Shown: positions 12,960-26,309, numbered from the stretch's first letter. The stretch: 64,000 nucleotides of DNA from Phlebotomus papatasi (GCF_024763615.1 NC_077223.1:11532001-11596000), one strand, 5' to 3'. Translations and numbers: made by a program. The notes: generated by a model from the letters alone, not told the origin.

Positions 12960-14426
12960 TATTAATTTTGAGTAAATTATTTTGTAAAATGTACCAAAAG
13001 CACGGTGTAAAATCTTACAAAATTTCATTAATTTGTCTTACTTGAAAATGATAAAGAATTATCCAGTTGGCATATTTTGTTTATTGTCTCATTTTGCCCT
13101 GGGTTCCCCTATCAATTTTATTCCGGTTGATTTTGAGCAAATTACACTTTACAATGTAACACTGTTGAAAGTTTGTCGAAAGATGTTATTCCATTTATGA
13201 CATATATTTAAAAGTTTTGTCAAGATGATGAATAAAAAACATAATTTTGGCAAACTCCGGTAAACTTTTACGTTATACAAACTTTTATTTCGGAGATTCG
13301 GAGTCTTCGGAGTACATAATGTCTCATTCATATTTTCCGGATTTCCTTTTGTCTATTACAGATTTTTTTTTATCTAACATTATAAATTTATACAGCATAG
13401 AGTTTTTCATCTCACACCTACAATAAATAAAAGTTTTTGTACATTTAGTTGCTTTCGTACTTGGCGAGAGTGCGTAAAAATGATAGGGTCTTACGTTGGT
13501 ATGAATGAGACAGATTGTAAGAGCACCAGACATGAAGTGATGTGTGTGTTGGTAAATTTTACACAACGGCCTTGAATGGCGCAACAATCTTGTGAATTTT
13601 TACAGTATAGTGCGACTGGGTGGCGTACTCTATTGGTGCGAGATTATTTTCAGTGAATGCTTATTTGACGGAGGGAGTGTCTGAGTGAGATGAGGGGATT
13701 ATTACACAATTACTCTCTCTGTCTTTTGTGAACGGGGGGGCTCCCCACAGAACATGTACTAAATCGACTAAATCTCATCCAATATGAGTGAGAAGTCTAA
13801 TATAGTGAATTCCAACACACATACACTAACCCATACACACCTGTTTAATACATGTCAAAGAATTACAAATATTTTTGATGCATTTGTAGTTGAAAGTGAG
13901 ATATTTCTCAGTTGTAAAAATTTCAGGACATATTTTTTTTTAATGATCAGCAATAAAAATATTGCTAACAAGTACATTACTATTTCTTTTTAATTAATGA
14001 TTTCATGGGCTTCTCAATACTTATATTTTTTTTTTTGTAAAAACAAAATCATTTTCTCAACAATACTTGCGAGGCTCATCTTATGATTCCATTATGCTCT
14101 TAAAAACACGTTTTAGAATTCCAGTTCACGAATATAAAGGTCATATTACAGTGGCCCGAAAAACTTGTTTTAAAATGTTGAAAATACACCGGAAAGTCAA
14201 TATTTGCTTTCAGAAGTTTGTATATCATGTACAAGATGTAATTGTACATAATTTATTTTGTTCATTTTCAATATTTTTGAATAAATGTCTTTTTTTTAAA
14301 TCATTCCTTGGATAAAAAGACAAGTACATATGCTTCTTTAGGAGCAAACCTTGTTTTGCTTATTGCTTTGGAATATTCCAAATATAAATTCTTGTTGAGA
14401 GATTATATTTTGTGTAAAGGCCTGTA
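12960..14426. other. Non-coding stretch, nothing recognised
   Basis: AT-rich sequence with a slightly GC-richer patch at 13600-13760 that contains GAGTGAGATGAG and a G-run. No splice-bounded frame and no repeat shared with the rest of the window were seen. Confidence 0.5.
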
Positions 14427-14770
14427 GGGCAAGTGTACCAAATTTCGGACAGCTTGCAATTTCGGCCACTTTTTTTGTTCCTCAAATTTCTATAAATTTT
14501 TAGTTTTTGCATACTCTAGAGTGTCTAGAGATTATACAATGTAAAAAAATAAAAAAAAAATGTCACTTCGACAAACGAGATGATGTGAAAAAGACATTGG
14601 AAGAATTCCGAAAGGGCAAGGAACTATAAGAATGAAGGTGGCCGGAATAGCCCATCAATGCTATGTTTACATTTTTATTCATTTTAAAATGTATTTAGGA
14701 TGATTTTAGAGAAAATAAAGACGATAAACTGTCTACAAAGTTTCAAGCGACACTCCTCGTAAAAAAAAAT
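14427..14770. mobile_element. MITE family B, copy 2 (right end lost)
   Basis: Begins after TA with GGGCAAGTGTACCAAATTTC and carries the two TTTCGG motifs, GAATTCCGAAAGGGCAAGGA and the GTTTCAAGCGACACTC segment of family B. The terminal inverted repeat is missing beyond about 14770. Confidence 0.8.
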
Positions 14771-14889
14771 GAATTCACCAACAGTCAGCCCAATATCGAA
14801 CTGCCGGATGAAGAAGAGCTGATCAGTATAATCATTTCTTCGTATTATCTTTTAATTGCTTACTAATTTTTGTCTAACAAAGTCTAAAA

Positions 14890-15059
14890 ATAATGCCCAA
14901 CGCACAATAAATTTTTAAACTTTTATTTTTATTTTGCGAACATGTTTTTCATATTTTAGTGAGAATGAATGAAATCTAAAGCTAAATATCTCGGTCTTTC
15001 TCATAGGTAGTTTTCAAAAATATGTTAACAAAACAAAAGTTATTGTGCGTTGGGTATAA
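14890..15059. mobile_element. Palindromic MITE family I, diverged copy
   Basis: Starts AATGCCCAACGCACAATAAA and ends TTATTGTGCGTTGGGTAT. The interior has the GAACATGTTTTTCA and GTTTTCAAAAATATGTTAAC arms. It is older than the array at 35165. Confidence 0.8.
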
Positions 15060-16209
15060 AGTAACTTGTAGGCGAGGTATTACTTATAAAATTCCCTACA
15101 AAAAGCAAACCAGAAAAAAGTATCTTGATTTGCAAGATACTACCATTTAAAGTTGTTTAAAAAAATGCAGTTTAATCTGTCTCTTGTGAGACTACAACGC
15201 ATTTTAGATTAATTTTTCGAACTTCATGTGATTCTGGAGAATTGTCAAAAATCGGTTAAAAGCGGGAAAACAAATAGCCATGAGAACTATAGAGTACTTT
15301 TGTAAATGATTGTTATATGAATATATTTGTACGAGACCCTTAAAAACGTATTCTTAAATTGTTGCATAATGTACTTAGACACTCACGTTTTCCGTCGGGG
15401 GGTTAAGTCTACATAAAGCAACGAAGGGTTAACAAATATTTTTTAGAATAATCTTAAGATTATTATAATAAATATTGGAAAATAGTTATTACAATTATAT
15501 TTAAAAAATATTATGCAACAAAGAAAGATCTTAACGACTTGCACATGTGGAAGAACAATAATATTAAACAATTATCTTTATGTTAAAAATGATTGATGGT
15601 TTTCACCAAGATAGGAATTCCCCAGTACGTTGTTTCTTATCTATATAAACTAACATTCTTAATGAAGAAAATATTATTAGGCGTTTTCATCACTTAAAGT
15701 CTTATAAAAATCTATTATTTGTTTCTTGTAAACATCCTGAACGTTTTGTTAGTCAGGATGGACAGGATCAAGTGTTGAGCAGCTATTACCCAATCCCAGA
15801 TAGCCCTTTTTTCAATAGAAAATAATTCAAAACTAAGCGAATGAATTTCTAAATACACGATTAATAATAATTAATAATACTTTTTCGCCATGGTGCGGGA
15901 ATTCATTTTTGAACATGTTTTGATTATTTAGGCAGGCATTCTGTTTATAATATGACACTGACCTTGAATTATTCCTTTAGATAGGGTGAAAGGAACAGCT
16001 ATTGCCACTTTAAGAACTCGTGTCAGGACTTATTGACACCCTACACTTACTTACATTTTATTAGATACATTGAATAAATTTCAACATTTTGACAAAAGTG
16101 TCAATAGGGGTTCCCCGTCGCAGAGGTGTTTATTCGACCCTAGTTTTAGAAAGTTAAAGGTTTAACAGACTTCAAAGAGCGTACAGTTAAGTTCCTCAAA
16201 TATAAACTA
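15060..16209. other. Non-coding stretch, nothing recognised
   Basis: AT-rich intron-like sequence. No exon, paired terminal repeat or motif array was identified. Confidence 0.5.
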
Positions 16210-16522
16210 CAGTGCTGTCTCGCTATATGCACAGTTTGGGTACTTTTTTTGACAGTTCTCTCTCTGAATATGCACAACTTTTTTTTGAAATTCCCAACGG
16301 TTTTTTTCTTTCTTTTAATAAATTATCATTTTTTTATTGTTCTAGAATTTCCCGTGTTATTTTAAATATAATATGAGACAGAAAAAATAAAATTAAGAAA
16401 ATTAAAAACAAGAAAAATTAGTTACCAAGAAAATAATTTTCTTTATTACTTTGTCAAAATGTAAACAAATTGATTTTGAATGCAACCGACACAAAAGCTG
16501 TGCATATAGAGAGACAGCACTG
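16210..16522. mobile_element. MITE family M (313 bp, TA target)
   Basis: Ends CAGTGCTGTCTCGCTATATG… and …CATATAGAGAGACAGCACTG, flanked by TA (16208-16209, 16523-16524). The outer 27 bp of the arms are nearly identical. AT-rich interior, no coding. The CAGTG terminus suits a Tc1/mariner-type element. Confidence 0.85.
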
Positions 16523-16719
16523 TAATCAAATTCGAACGACGCGACAGTTGAAATCAAATTTTTTTTTAGAGGTTATGTGAAGAAAGTCCTGATTTAATTT
16601 CTGAATAAGTATCAGGGATATTATTACCGTATGAAATGAATAGGAACTATGCCAGAACAAAGGTTTGTGAAAAAGTACGGTTACGTGAGGTTTTCTAGAG
16701 AAACGAAAATCTTTAAAAA

Positions 16720-17200
16720 TAGTGGCAATGAAGGCAGAGCCCGATCACGAGTAGATTTTGATTCTCCAATAGTGTCTTGGATGAAAGGTAAATGGAACTC
16801 TATTTGCATAAAAAGTCGTTGAAATTCGAAGAATTCAAATTTTTCATTCTAAATTTTCGAACAAGCTGGGGAAAATTTATCAAATATCACACTAAAAAGC
16901 TGGCAAAAGAGTTACTCAGTGATTATGGAGTGATTAAATAATGGGACAAGAACAGCAAGCGTCGTTGTTCTGCTTTTTTTCCTCACAACAATGTGAAGAC
17001 CGTCACATTTTGACACTTGAGGACTTCGAAATTCGAACAGGATGTACCTCATCCACCTTGCGGAATTATCCAGAAGTAAGAAAGTCTCTTTTTTGGATCT
17101 TCAAATAGATTTTCGAATTTTTCAAGATCTACTTCTGTACGGAAAGATTGGAGTTCAGTGTTGGAAAATCGACAATAGGAAAAAGTGAGACACCTTTGAA
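16720..17200. repeat. Repeat family N, inverted copy
   Basis: Contains GGTAAATGGAACTCTATTTG, AGTGATTATGGAGTGATTAA and GCAAGCGTCGTTGTTCT. These appear in inverted order or orientation at 9450-9830. The ends are not sharply defined. Confidence 0.6.
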
Positions 17201-17521
17201 TTGGGGTACCTTTGAAAATAGACTTTTTCTCGTATTTTAAAAGAAATTAAGGTTTATCATAATATATTTAGCTTCGTGCCCCAATTCAAAAATGCCCCAC
17301 TTCCCTCAAACTACTGAGTTGCGAAGGCAAAAGGAGAAACCAAAGAAGCGCGTAGATAATGGCAGATGTACCTACTATTTATCTACTAATCTCTAAATAA
17401 ATTTCTATTATTCAGTAAGTAGTATCACATAAAAGTCGATATATAATATATTTTTTAAAATGATGTTCGAATTTGAGGTAGTTTACTGTATTCTCAACCG
17501 ATTATGGCAAAACTATATTTA

Positions 17522-18383
17522 GGGTAAATTAAGCTAATTCAAAACCTGCTCCAAATGGAAATTTTTCGCTACTCCAAATGGAAACGTCATTGTTTTCATG
17601 ATAAATACAATACTAAATTACTATATTTATATATTTTCTATACCTCAGTTTCATTATTTAGTTAATTTTGCTCCAAATAAAGCGAATGTCCATTCATATT
17701 AACAAATTTTAATTTGTTAATTTCTCAGAAAAATTAAAAGTGTACCTTTTCACCATCGAATTTTTCATCGATCGACCATGTTTTCCAATGAAAAACACTA
17801 TAAGGCGACTGTCGTTTATTCGATTAGTTCAACATTTATGTCATTTCTGGCTAATTTTAGTTAAATTAAGTGCTAATCTTTATTGTTAACGGTACGTGAA
17901 GTTTTCAAATGAAATAATTACCTATTTCGTGAACAAGAAGTGTTTTTCTGAAGTGTCTGCAAATGATTCAATAGGAAACACGGGAAATATGATTTTTTTA
18001 GAGAGATTTTCTTATTGTCTCAGATGGGAAAAGAGAAAAGACCAGAAATAAGAACAAATCCTACACTGAAGAGCAACCCATCAAGGTTTTGGAAGCCTTT
18101 CGTCGCGGTTTCACTTACACTGTTTGTCTCCAATTAGAAACTTTCCGTTGTCTCCATTTGGATTAATATGTTTCCAATAGAAGCACTTTATGCTCACGTA
18201 TTTTTCTTGTATTTAAGAAGTTTTCAAATTCTATTTAAAGAATTTTCACTAAACAGTAACATTCTAGGAGAGTCAAGGAGAAAATTTATGTAATTCTCTT
18301 CAGAAGAAATGTGAACTTAATGTGTTAAATCCTCTGTCAAAGTCAAAGCCTCTGGAAATGGTTTTGAATTAGGACATTTACCC
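17522..18383 (+). mobile_element. MITE family D, copy 1, with transposase HTH relic
   Basis: 862 bp, TA target. Ends GGGTAAATTAAGCTAATTC… and …GAATTAGGACATTTACCC. The motif CTCCAAATGGAAA is iterated at both ends. The plus strand at about 18055-18115 reads KSYTEEQPIKVLEAFRRGF, the pipsqueak/pogo-type helix-turn-helix signature (.YTEE.L..ALEA.R.G). The frame is open only briefly. The inverted copy D2 at 33943 keeps the same piece, with a stop in the first helix. Confidence 0.88.
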
Positions 18384-20209
18384 TATTGGGAATTTCTTGG
18401 TGGTACGGGTAAATCTTCTGTAATAAATCTATAATTCTTTTTTATTTAAAATTCAATGAGTCTACTCCGGAATTTTAAGAAATGTTCGAAATGATTTATG
18501 CATTTGTTGGCAACCGGTATTATGTATATATAAAAATAACGAAGTGGAAAAGAACTTTGTGGAGAAGCTCGAATTCGTTATCATGATTCATTTCTCCATG
18601 AGTTATTTGGCTAAATAATTTTCTTCATCGAAACAATGAATGGGCAACCAATTTTGAGGGTATATCATCAAAATTACGAGTTCAAGTATTTCGCAGAGTT
18701 TAGGATGCGTTACAACCAGTTTTATTTTGTTTAAATAAATGTACTCTACTGAAACAAATCTAGTTAAACGATTTCCTTTTAAAAGCTTAGAAAAAAAAAA
18801 CGCGGACATGATGTTTAAATTATAAATTTTCAAGCTGGAAAGAAAAATCGTGTAGAATAGAGTAATATGTTAAATTATGTTAATTGGTGGCGACTCACAG
18901 TAGTAATATTAATGTTCTTCTTTTCTTTACCTATTCCTCGTCTTATGCCCAGAGGCCTAATTTGGTCAATACCCAATAAAGAGATAAATAAATAAGTTTG
19001 TATGATAATAATTGATAAATTTAGGAGATTCTGGGTCAGGCTTTTAAACAAAAGTGATGATTAACATGATTTTAGGATTGGACGTATTACATACATTAAA
19101 ATAATCTGCAATAGTATTTTATGGTGTAGCTTAAATTGGGCATTAGATGTTTAAATATTTCTCTTTAGGTATAGTTTTTCTTTGATGAATTTAAAAAAAA
19201 AGTCAGCTGTTGTATCTGCCATATTCTGTTTATGTATTTAAAAGAGTATATGAACTATATGGTTGTGTGGAGGAAAATACTAAGACGCGCTAGCCAATAC
19301 GAGTGTATAAGGGAATTAGTAATAAACAGTCCACGTATAGCATCTTCCAAATTCATATGTTGTTATTGAGGCTCAATAAGAAATGAGCTAAATTGTTCTT
19401 TTTTTTTTAATATGTCTCGTTTTGAGAATTGTGATTGAACAATTCTTAAAAAAACATATACCATTCCTCTCAATGTGTTAAATGAAAAATTTATTGTAAA
19501 TCCGTACATATGTATGAAGTTGGAGTCCGTTAGGTGAAAGTGAATCACGGAACTGAAAACTTGAACGTATAGACATACATAAATAAATACTTTTGAGCAA
19601 AAGAGAGAGAGGGAGAGAGATAGATTTTATAGAAGGTAATCTGATTACTCACAAGGCAGCGGAATAGTAAGTAGTAACTATATATATATATAAGAAATTA
19701 ATTCATAGTCATTCATAATAATCCTTTGGGTTATATTAGAGATCTTGAAAGATGAAAAGTAAATGCGCAGGTGATCTGACCTTTGTTTCAATTGTTTAGA
19801 ACTTTTATGTAATAGAATATGATAACAACTTTTTTGGATGTACCTTTTAGTAGTCAAGATATTGTACGAACATTTTATGTAATACATCAATATGAAATCT
19901 TACCAAAAAGGAAGGAACAATAGCGGAAAGATACCTATATGAATCTAATGTTGTGGATAACCGCAAATGTTAATTATGCCAAATGGAAAATTTTTATATT
20001 TATTTGTTTAATGATAATTTTGTTCACATTTTGTGACATACACTCTTAAATGAAATGTTGATAGATTATTCACACTTGACTTGGTTTATTTATTTATTTT
20101 TTTTTTGTAAACGACTGTTATTATTAATCGTACCGAGGATTCGTCTTTTTTATATATATTTTTTCATTTTTAAATATACTATAAACCATCTGACAAAGGG
20201 CAAGGGGTA
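18384..20209. other. Non-coding stretch; retroelement-like tail and simple repeats
   Basis: 18890-18995 looks like a retroelement 3' end: a slightly GC-richer segment ending AATAAAGAGATAAATAAATA. A GA-rich run lies at 19600-19623 and a (TA)n run at 19679-19692. No gene was seen. Confidence 0.45.
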
Positions 20210-20486
20210 GGGTGTTTTAAAAAGAAAAAATAATTGGCACTAATCTCAGGGTGCTCTACATGATGGGACAAGAAAGTTTTTCTTCGACGATGATATGATC
20301 GAACACTGTTTAGAAGTGGCTCAATGAACCTCTACGTAGAACAATGTTACGATTTTACACTACCAAGAGGGTCTTTTAGCTACCTTTAAACAGCATCCGA
20401 TTATATGGTCGTCGAAGAAAAATTTTCTTATCTCATCATGTAGAACACCCTGAGATTAGTGGCGATTTTTTATTTTTGAAACACCC
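20210..20486. mobile_element. MITE family L (277 bp, TA target)
   Basis: Ends GGGTGTTTTAAAAAGAAAAA… and …TTTTTGAAACACCC, flanked by TA. Inner arms also pair: AATCTCAGGGTGCTCTACAT against ATGTAGAACACCCTGAGATT. Single copy here. Confidence 0.82.
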
Positions 20487-20769
20487 TATTCGGGGGGTTC
20501 AGCGTTAAAGCTTTAATTGAAATCCGGATATAGGCATTATTTTAGACCTTATCGGTAAGGCCTGAATTATAGGCCCTAACCAAGGATTGAGTTGTCCCAC
20601 GTACAATAATGGTGGACGAAGTAAATTGTTAAATGAACCTCCTGTTTCTGGTTTAACTTTGACCACATCTCATGAAAACTAATTAATTAAATAACTCGTG
20701 GATTTAAATTAGGTAGGCGCCTTTACATTCTACTATCCCAGAAGGCTCATCAAAATCGCCAGGAATCTT

Positions 20770-21581
20770 TATGCCCAGCGCACAATAACTTTTGTAAACA
20801 TGTTTTTTTGTATTGCAATAAGAGTGAATGAGACCTACTCTGATAAAAATCGCTCGTAAAAGTTTTGTAAAATCTCGTTGCCCCATATAGAAAATTAACG
20901 AGATATTTGGCTACCCCTGTCGAGGGATTTTTGTAAAATCTTTTCATTTTCAACAAGATATCTTGTTGATACCGGATATTACACATATTTTACTAATAAT
21001 ATACAAAATCTTGTAAAAGTTTTGTCAGTATTCTTTTTTTTATTCACCGAAAAATGACGATTTTGTAGTCGGAAAAGGTCTCTAAAGTCCTATTTAACCA
21101 TTTCCTGCAGAAGGCATACCGGCGTATAATTGCTATATATAACAAAAAGCATGAAAATCGTGATTATTATATCCACCAAATTGATAAACAATTTGACAGA
21201 AAATATTCCAAGACCATTTTGAGAGAAAGGGATAAAAATGAAAGAGAAAACGATATATTTTGCAACGCCATCTATTGAGAAATTCCCATGAAAACCAGAT
21301 TTTGCGAAAACTTTTACAAGAATTTTGTTAATTAATTTTGGTGGATTCGGTTTTAACAAGAAATCTTGTTGAAAATGAAAAGATTTTACGAGAATCCCTA
21401 TGGCGACAGGGGTAGCCAAACATCTCGTTATTTTTCCATATAAATTGACATATTTTACAAATTTTTTACGAGATTATTTACGAGATATTTTTTTCAGAGT
21501 AGATCTAGTCATCTCGTTTACTATCATGGACAATTTTGAAAACATGTTTACCAACAAAAGTCATTGTGCACTGGGTACTAT
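20770..21581. mobile_element. Composite family I element (about 812 bp)
   Basis: The outer ends are family I (ATGCCCAGCGCACAATAACT … GTCATTGTGCACTGGGTA). Nested inside is a second foldback whose arms carry GGCTACCCCTGTCG/CGACAGGGGTAGCC and AACGAGATATTTGGC. It may therefore be one long element sharing family I ends, or an insertion into a family I copy. Confidence 0.75.
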
Positions 21582-22438
21582 ATGATTTTTAAAAAGGAAT
21601 AAAATCCGTTGGAAAATATATTACATATTGTGAGTGACAGCTGAATAACACGGCCAGAAACACGATTTTCGTAGTTCCAATGCTCACCGCTACGAGCGTA
21701 AAATAGTGTCATTTGTACATATTTTCTAAGAAGTATTTTGAGTGGGAGTTTCTTAAAAGCAAAGTATGAAATATAGGGGTTAATTCAGACTGTGATTCAG
21801 GCATCATTCATCAAACGGGTCAAACGGGAATCTAGGTAGCTCTTCCAATGATTGCTTTTAAATTTCAACTGCTTTTAATATATTTAAAATTAAAAAAAAA
21901 AACGCATTTATTAAATTAGTGCTATTATTAATACTTTTGTGTTCTTTGAAGAATTTTTTGTTCAACGGAAAGCGATTATAATTATTAGAATGCACGTGTA
22001 GGGAAGGGATATATTGTTGGGTGGTTTTCTTATTAAATGGCAAATACTACGAATGACAATAGAAATTGTGTGGGTGTTTAAATTAAATTTAACGTGAGAC
22101 AAGGATAAAATAGGGTGTGAGGTAAGTTTTTAAATAGAAAGCACCACGAAGATATACTAAAATGTGTACAAAGAGGAAAAGTATATGAAGGCATCAGAGA
22201 GGAGTCATTTCTCTCCTAAAGCAAAGGAGCTATTTTTATCATAGCGAAATATCTTTCTCTCTTCTATTTTACCTATAGTTCTGATGTCTATAATTGGTTG
22301 TCATTTGTATTATTTTGGGATGATTATTTTCTTATTATATTGATAATATTTAACTTCTTATGATAATATATTGGAAGCAATGAATTACAATAAGTCACAA
22401 ATGTAGTTTATTTTTATGAGAGAATTTTATAGAAAGAA

Positions 22439-23117
22439 CACTCTTAGAAAAAATTAGTTCGTACAAGCTCATATGCAGTTATTAGAACTATAAAATATAG
22501 TAAATATAGACCCAACTATATATTTAGTTTGGGTAACTAAATGAAATAGTTGACCACAGTTAGTAAAAGTATCCTTTTCATTTAGTTATCACAACTAAAT
22601 CAAAATAGTAATGGGTACTATAACATATTAGTTCCAATTACTAAATAAATGGGGTTGATACCCATCTTATTGGCTGTAATAACTATATCATATTAGTTGT
22701 GGTTACTATATAGCATTCATTGTGATGCATATTTCTTATTAGTTGCTTAAAATTCGAAAGAGCTTCAACGCATTACTAAAATAAAAACCACTCTTTACTA
22801 TTGGAAAAGTAGTCATAACTTTATGAAAACATAGGCCCATCTATTTACATTGGTTGTGAGAACTAAAAGGAATTAGTGACCAATATTAGTTGGGATAATG
22901 ATTTCATTTAATTAACACAAGCAAATATAATTGTATGAAAGCATTATGAAATAATTGCCGCAACTTATCCACGTAAATATTGTCTTATATTCTCACTACT
23001 AATAAATTTATTATGAGTATGTTTTAAGAATATAAGAACTATTTTAAATAGATTTGATAATAATCGCCTGAACAACTAATTTTCATTAGTAATCACGTCT
23101 AAACTTTTCTAAGAGTG
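22439..23117. mobile_element. MITE family R (679 bp, CACTCTTAGAAAA termini)
   Basis: Ends CACTCTTAGAAAA… and …TTTTCTAAGAGTG, with AA on both outer flanks. The interior is packed with TTAGTT/AACTAA motifs in both orientations (well over a dozen), unlike surrounding DNA. Same terminal style as families G and S. Confidence 0.8.
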
Positions 23118-23195
23118 AACAATGCTATCGAGAGTAGGAGTTCATATGTGTTTAATAAGGATATCAGATGCATCTACAGGGTCGGAATATTAGCC

Positions 23196-23348
23196 TTATG
23201 ACCATCTCACAATAACTTTTATTTTGTAAACATGTTTTCAAAATTTCTACGAGAGCGAGCGAAATGACTAGATCTGGATCTCACTCACTGTCATTGAAAT
23301 GTCAAAAACATGTTTACTAAAGAAAAATTATTGTGCGTTGGGCATTAT
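23196..23348. mobile_element. Palindromic MITE family I, single copy
   Basis: CTCACAATAACTTTTATTTT … AATTATTGTGCGTTGGGCAT with the ACTAGATCTGGATCTCACTC centre, matching the units at 35165-35760. Confidence 0.87.
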
Positions 23349-23450
23349 TCAAAATTTAAAATTGTTTTCGTATGTTTTTTATATTCTGTTTTAATTGAAA
23401 GTGAGAATCGAACATAGAAACCTAGAAAGCCCAGGTCTCTATCTACGTTA

Positions 23451-23589
23451 AGGCGTCTACACATTGGGAGCAATTTTCGTTAAAAATTGCGTTTTTGACA
23501 GAAATTTGACGTTTCCTCCTACAACGCTGCAGGGAATTTCCTTCAAAAAAGCAATTTTTGATAAAAATTGCTCCCAATGTGTAGAGGCC
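23451..23589. mobile_element. Short palindromic MITE family J, copy 2
   Basis: AGGCGTCTACACATTGGGAG … CTCCCAATGTGTAGAGGCC, centre CTACAACGCTGCAGGG. Inverted relative to copy 1 at 9919, with which it shares nearly every base of the arms. Confidence 0.88.
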
Positions 23590-23822
23590 ATAATCCTTTA
23601 AGGGTTCCACCTTGAATATGTAAATGCAGGAATAAGTAGTTTTTGAATATATATGATATTTGGAAATGTAGGTATTATTGTATGCGAATGGAAAATAATA
23701 ATGGAATTGTCTAGTGACTGGAAGATAATGTCAAATGGTATGGCAAGAAGGTTCATCCCCAGTATGTCGCCGCATTTTCCCATTTCATTGGTCTTTTGAT
23801 TGACGCTCATGTCGATCGCAAA

Positions 23823-23830
23823 TGACGTCA
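23823..23830. promoter_or_regulatory. Perfect palindromic CRE (TGACGTCA)
   Basis: TGACGTCA lies in a locally GC-richer, non-repeat stretch (23750-23850). It is the consensus CREB/ATF site. A single 8-mer can arise by chance; no promoter was found beside it. Confidence 0.25.
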
Positions 23831-24772
23831 GAAGTGCGCAGGTCACAGATTTGATTTACACTGGAAGAGGTTGTTGAAGTAGTTGAATAGTGTTCACAAG
23901 TATTGTATATTTTGCACTGTTGTTGGGGTTATTTTAGAAAAAAAATCAGTGCATCACATAATGAAGCCTCTCAAAATATCCCTCAATATATTGATATATT
24001 AAAATGAGATGAAATCAAGATTAAATGCTTATGTAGCTCTTTTAATTATGTTGATTTTATTGCCATATTTATCTATTAACTTTAATAAAATAAACATTTG
24101 AAACGTGAATTCTTAGCACAGACAGAGCTTGAGAATGTGTAGGAGTAAATAAAATACTTTAAGATATTAACTCTATAACTAATAGCAATATGGAGAAAAT
24201 GTTTGTGTCTGTAGACTGTTCGTGATTTGTGTCGCGTTCAAAATGAATATTTTCATTGAATATAAATTAATAATTTATTACGTATCCGAATCTGAGATGT
24301 GAACTTGAGATGAACCTTCAAATTAATTTATATATACATAGTATACTTTTTATTGTTCCTCACGTGTTCACTTTTTTCTCTGTGATTTGTCTCCAATTGT
24401 TTGTCTTTTTCTTTTCCATTTAGGGTCCATATAATTTATCTATTTTTATGGGTTCCACATGGAGGTATTTTCGCATAAAAATCATCTGATGTACTCTGTT
24501 ACATTAATATACACTGGTATAAATGAGATGTACAGTTCTTGTTGAAAAAAATCGGGTAATTTTCTAGAAATTTTAGGTTAATTTTGATATTTCTCACTCT
24601 ATTATTGCAATGTTGAGAGAATGAGACAAAAGTATGTTGTTTTTTTCACGCGAAAAACTCGTGCACTGCGCCTCATTGATGAGTTTGTTGAAATCATTAT
24701 GTTTATTTATGATTTATTTGCTTATTTTCCATATTTTGATCTTCAAAATATTTTTTTTTATACATGATAACT

Positions 24773-25126
24773 ATACTTTGATTAATACTTTGTGAACTGC
24801 GAGAATGGTAGCAACTTGCTACTATAGCAAGTGTTTTATTTTGCCTCACTCTTGCACTTGCTCATTGTGTTCAAAGTTGGCAGGCATGACACATCTCGAA
24901 AACTGACCGAATCACAATTGGCACGCATGGAAAATTGTTCGAATTTCCCGTCAGATTGTTCAGAAAACAATTACTAGGAACGAACGCCAATATCTTATCG
25001 TATTACTGGTATTACTCTACTAGTGTGCACTCTTTCTGACACACGAATTTTTCCATTTGAAATTTTGGACATAATATACTTCTCTTTCTGTTTTTCTCAT
25101 TCTTAATATGAATCTTATATGTGACA
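24773..25126. repeat. Repeat family T, copy 1
   Basis: Direct-orientation relative of copy 2, with shared landmarks GAACTGCGAGAAT, GACCGAATCACAATTGGCA and GAATCTTATATGTGACA. The left terminal arm is lost. Confidence 0.8.
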
Positions 25127-25513
25127 CTATGATTAAAGGGTATTTATCTAAATTATGATCCTAAAGCCTAAAATAGACACAGGGATCGGCTTAGGGATTA
25201 GCCCGAAAAATGAGGATTGGTGTCGATACACTCTCGGATCAGCCCATAATTTGGAGAATCAGCCTGATCTTCTAAATTCATGAGGTCTAGTGAAATTACG
25301 GGGATTAGGCGACATCAGCGCCAGTGCTGAAAATAAAAAGCTTCACTTTGTGGGTTTTTGGGTACTTTTCGAAATGTTGATTGGGTGAAAAACATGGAGA
25401 GTAATGGTACGTAATGTTGCGAAATCTTAAAATGCATTAAGATTGGAATAAATGGGAAGATCAGAGTGCTCCTTTCTGTGCGAAAAATCCGTTGATATTG
25501 CACTTAATGACCA

Positions 25514-25836
25514 TGTCACATATAAGATTAATATTAAGATTAATACTTTCTGAACTGCGAGAATACCAAAAAAAGATAGCAAGTGTTTTATCGTGCCTCT
25601 CTTTCGCGTTTCGCTCGAAAAGTGACCGAATCACAGTTGGCAACCATGGAAAATTGCTCGAATTGCCTGTAATACGATTCAGAAAGCAATTAATACGAAC
25701 AGTAATATCTTACTCATCGTATTATTCCACTATAGTGTACTCTTTCTTACACATTAATTTTCCATTTGAAATTTTGCATACTATATACCTCTCTCTCCGG
25801 CTTTTCTTAATATTAATATTAATCTTATATGTGACA
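25514..25836. mobile_element. MITE family T, copy 2 (323 bp)
   Basis: Terminal inverted repeats TGTCACATATAAGATTAAT … ATTAATCTTATATGTGACA. Copy 1 lies 390 bp upstream. Between and around the two lie GGATTAGCC/GGCTTAGGG phrases on both sides (25190-25310, 25890-26020) that may be the ends of a larger host element. Confidence 0.83.
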
Positions 25837-26179
25837 CCACGGTAAGAATTCTTTCAGTAATCAAAGTGTGCACATTTAATAGAAATTTACGATGAAAACG
25901 CTAATCCTTAACGCTAAATGTTCAGTGTATGATAGTTTGGACTGATCCTTTACCGCCAAATTTTTCAAGCTGAGTATTCTCCTGGATTAGCCTGTGTATA
26001 TTTTCGGGATAAGGCCTCTGTCTGTGAGGTCTAAGAATTGAGATTGAATTGTCTTAAAATTCGAATATAAAGCGGTCTTCAGACTAGAGGCATAGTCCAG
26101 TTCTCGAAGGTCTGGATTCCCTCAGCAAGCAATTGCAGTAATTTTTCAATCTATCTATACTAAGTCAATTGCTTTAAAT

Positions 26180-26309
26180 CAGAGGCGAGCAAGAACCGTT
26201 TGAAACCGAATAAACGTCAAATGAAAATTGTACGTCAATGGTCAAAACGCTACTTGGACAAACTTATTTTGACGTTTATTCGGTTTCAAACGGTTCTTGC
26301 TCACCCCTG
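26180..26309. mobile_element. hAT-like hairpin MITE (family U, 130 bp)
   Basis: Arms of about 38 bp start CAGAGGCGAGCAAGAACCG and end CGGTTCTTGCTCACCCCTG. Flanks CTTTAAAT (26172-26179) and CTATAAAT (26310-26317) agree at 7 of 8 positions. CAG…CTG ends with an 8-bp duplication are the hAT superfamily pattern. Confidence 0.82.

Noticed and set aside
12391..12975. Recurrent open frames of 70 and about 80 codons, found again at 37501, 37843, 47933, 48275, 53909 and 54236
   Set aside because: They are conserved only because they lie in nearly identical MITE A copies. The transposase remnant is on the opposite strand.
23598..23846. 82-codon minus-strand frame
   Set aside because: No domain similarity that I can recognise; length expected by chance in 64 kb.
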